Shown here: piece after piece, positions 62,842-64,000 of the stretch
How positions within the stretch are numbered: the stretch's first letter is position 1
Layout of the letters: each line of letters starts with the position of its first letter
NCBI RefSeq assembly: GCF_003063265.1
Contig: NZ_NERU01000003.1
Coordinates: 1-64,000 of the forward strand
Direction of reading: 5' to 3'
Length of the DNA: 64,000 nt
DNA from: Limnohabitans sp. WS1
GTDB taxonomy: Bacteria; Pseudomonadota; Gammaproteobacteria; Burkholderiales; Burkholderiaceae_C
Translations under genes and position numbers: made by a program
The notes under the pieces: model-generated
The model's database searches: none
Told to the model about the DNA's origin: nothing
Seen by the model: the letters and a program-made list of their open reading frames with translations, nothing else

Positions 62842-64000
62842 ATGGCTTCAGAACTCTCGTGGGACAGGAATGAAACGGTTTTGGAGCGCACCGACGACAA
62901 CTGGCGTCAGGCGTGTGCCTTGTTGGCCACGGCCGATATCCGGGTCGGGGGCGGCCGGCCTTGGGACATGCGGGTGCATCACCCGGCCACGTTTGACCGC
63001 ATCCTGACGCGGGGCAGTCTGGGCTTGGGGGAAAGTTATATGGACGGCTGGTGGGACTGCGACGAGGTGGACGAGTTGATCACCCGGATTTTGCGGGCGC
63101 GGCTGGACGAGCAGGTGGGTCGGGCCGGGTGGCTGTGGGCATCGCTCAAGGCGCGGCTGACCAATTTGCAGTCGCCACACCGGGCTTGGCAGGTGGGGGA
63201 GGTGCATTACGACTTGGGCAACGATTTGTACGAGGCCATGCTGGACCCTTCCATGGCCTACAGCTGCGGCTATTGGCCGGTGGCCCAAACCCTGGCTCAG
63301 GCGCAAGAAGCCAAGTTGGACCTGATTTGCCAAAAGCTGCAGCTGCGACCGGGCATGTCGCTGCTGGACATCGGTTGCGGCTGGGGCAGTTTGATGCTGT
63401 TTGCGGCCCGGCATTACCGGGTGCAGTGCGTGGGGCTGACGGTGTCCAAAGCGCAAGCCCGGCTGGGCGCAGAAAAGTCGCGGGATTTGCCCATCCGTTT
63501 TGAGTTGGCCGATTACCGGCAGTTCAACCTGCAGGGTGAGCAGCGCTTTGACCGCATCGCCTCGGTGGGCATGTTCGAGCATGTGGGGCACAAAAACTAC
63601 CGCGCTTACTTTGACATGGCCCGACGTTGCTTGCGTGACGATGGCTTGTTTTTGCTGCACACCATCGGCAAAAACAGGGCAGGGTCGGGAATTGACCCCT
63701 GGGTTGAAAAATACATTTTTCCCAATGGGGCGTTGCCCTCTGCCTCTGAAATCGCGTTCTACAGCGAAGATGATTTCGTCATGGAAGATTGGCACAACTT
63801 GGGCGAGGACTACGACAAGACCCTGATGGCCTGGCATGAGCGCTTTGAGGCGGCATGGCCCGCGCTGAAAGACCGCTATGGGGAGCGCTTTTACCGCATG
63901 TGGCGCTATTACCTGCTGTGCTGTGCGGGCACGTTCAGGGCGCGTGACAACCAGCTGTGGCAGGTGGTGCTGTCGCCCAGCGGCCACGCGGGGGGCTACC
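62842..64000 (+). CDS. cfa: Cyclopropane-fatty-acyl-phospholipid synthase (partial at right edge)
   Basis: Cfa methylenates cis double bonds of membrane phospholipids with S-adenosylmethionine. About 386 codons are seen before the window ends without a stop, close to the 380-390 of known enzymes. An N-terminal substrate domain includes RGSLGLGESYMDGWWDCD. The SAM motif is SLLDIGCGWGSLMLFAAR, and a Cfa hallmark is SVGMFEHVGHKNYRAYFD. Catalytic/bicarbonate residues lie around YLLCCAGTFRARDNQLWQVV. The ATG at 62842 has AGGAG 7 bp upstream. The gene is separated by about 250 bp from the divergent SDR gene. Confidence 0.95.
   Translation, partial: MASELSWDRNETVLERTDDNWRQACALLATADIRVGGGRPWDMRVHHPATFDRILTRGSLGLGESYMDGWWDCDEVDELITRILRARLDEQVGRAGWLWASLKARLTNLQSPHRAWQVGEVHYDLGNDLYEAMLDPSMAYSCGYWPVAQTLAQAQEAKLDLICQKLQLRPGMSLLDIGCGWGSLMLFAARHYRVQCVGLTVSKAQARLGAEKSRDLPIRFELADYRQFNLQGEQRFDRIASVGMFEHVGHKNYRAYFDMARRCLRDDGLFLLHTIGKNRAGSGIDPWVEKYIFPNGALPSASEIAFYSEDDFVMEDWHNLGEDYDKTLMAWHERFEAAWPALKDRYGERFYRMWRYYLLCCAGTFRARDNQLWQVVLSPSGHAGGY

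Noticed and set aside
62848-63987. A 379-codon minus-strand open frame at the right edge
   Set aside because: It mirrors cfa, which carries clear SAM and Cfa motifs on the plus strand from 62842.

Overview
The window is a GC-rich bacterial chromosome segment. It most resembles Burkholderiales, probably Comamonadaceae (Limnohabitans/Rhodoferax-like). The reasons are the gene order cysS - alkA-type glycosylase - accA - tilS - aspartokinase - tRNA-Ser, the glyA-nrdR pair, a Bug-type (TctC) solute receptor, TRAP transport, and many short palindromic intergenic repeats. The taxonomic call is inference, because no rRNA is present.

Layout. 1-230: 3' end of a group II intron (domains V and VI) and one palindromic repeat. 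232-7416: a CoA-transferase, then a divergent sugar locus (PfkB kinase, permease and binding protein on minus; ATPase, RbsD/FucU mutarotase, ROK repressor and transaldolase/FSA-like protein on plus). 7412-7921: a 255-bp tandem duplication that copied the 3' end of the amidase gene. 7787-17251: amiC, tsaE, queG, an AEC carrier, a Bug receptor, xerD, an acyl-CoA synthetase, a 5 x 92-bp palindromic repeat array, and ribD. 17299-20753: minor type IV pilin genes (pilV, pilX-like, pilW, pilE-like on minus; fimT on plus). 20793-26691: nrdR, glyA, a lytic transglycosylase and a DUF349 protein.

26692-33675 is a lower-GC insertion of about 7 kb. It is bounded by two 55-bp copies of the 3' end of the DUF349 gene and carries a decayed IS5-family transposase at its right end. 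Its cargo is a compact minus-strand operon that looks like a RiPP (ribosomally made, modified peptide) pathway: a 72-residue peptide with four His-Xaa-Ser triplets near its C-terminus, a Cys-motif protein, a radical SAM/SPASM protein, and two HExxH proteins of the putative peptide-modification type. The second HExxH protein is fused to the same Cys-motif module found free in the operon. A small membrane protein follows. I regard this as the undescribed system in the window.

33777-42200 is housekeeping: lpxH, two cyclophilins, a TPR protein, cysS, an AlkA-type glycosylase, accA, tilS, aspartokinase and tRNA-Ser(GCT). 42353-49488 is a glycine module: gcvT, gcvH and gcvP behind a tandem glycine riboswitch with a visible terminator, then a second tandem glycine riboswitch in front of dadA and a GNAT gene. 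49503-52314 is a DctPQM-type TRAP transporter. 52504-64000 is lipid and redox metabolism with regulators: ETF-ubiquinone oxidoreductase, two SDRs, a thioesterase, a PF10118-like hydrolase, two TetR regulators (one with an exact 102-bp in-frame duplication), gamma-glutamyltransferase, a patatin, an integral membrane protein, and a cyclopropane-fatty-acid synthase running off the right edge.

Gene assignments rest on motifs and recalled family features. No searches were run. Starts were moved to internal codons where overlap, signal peptide or ribosome-binding site argued for it, and this is stated in each case.
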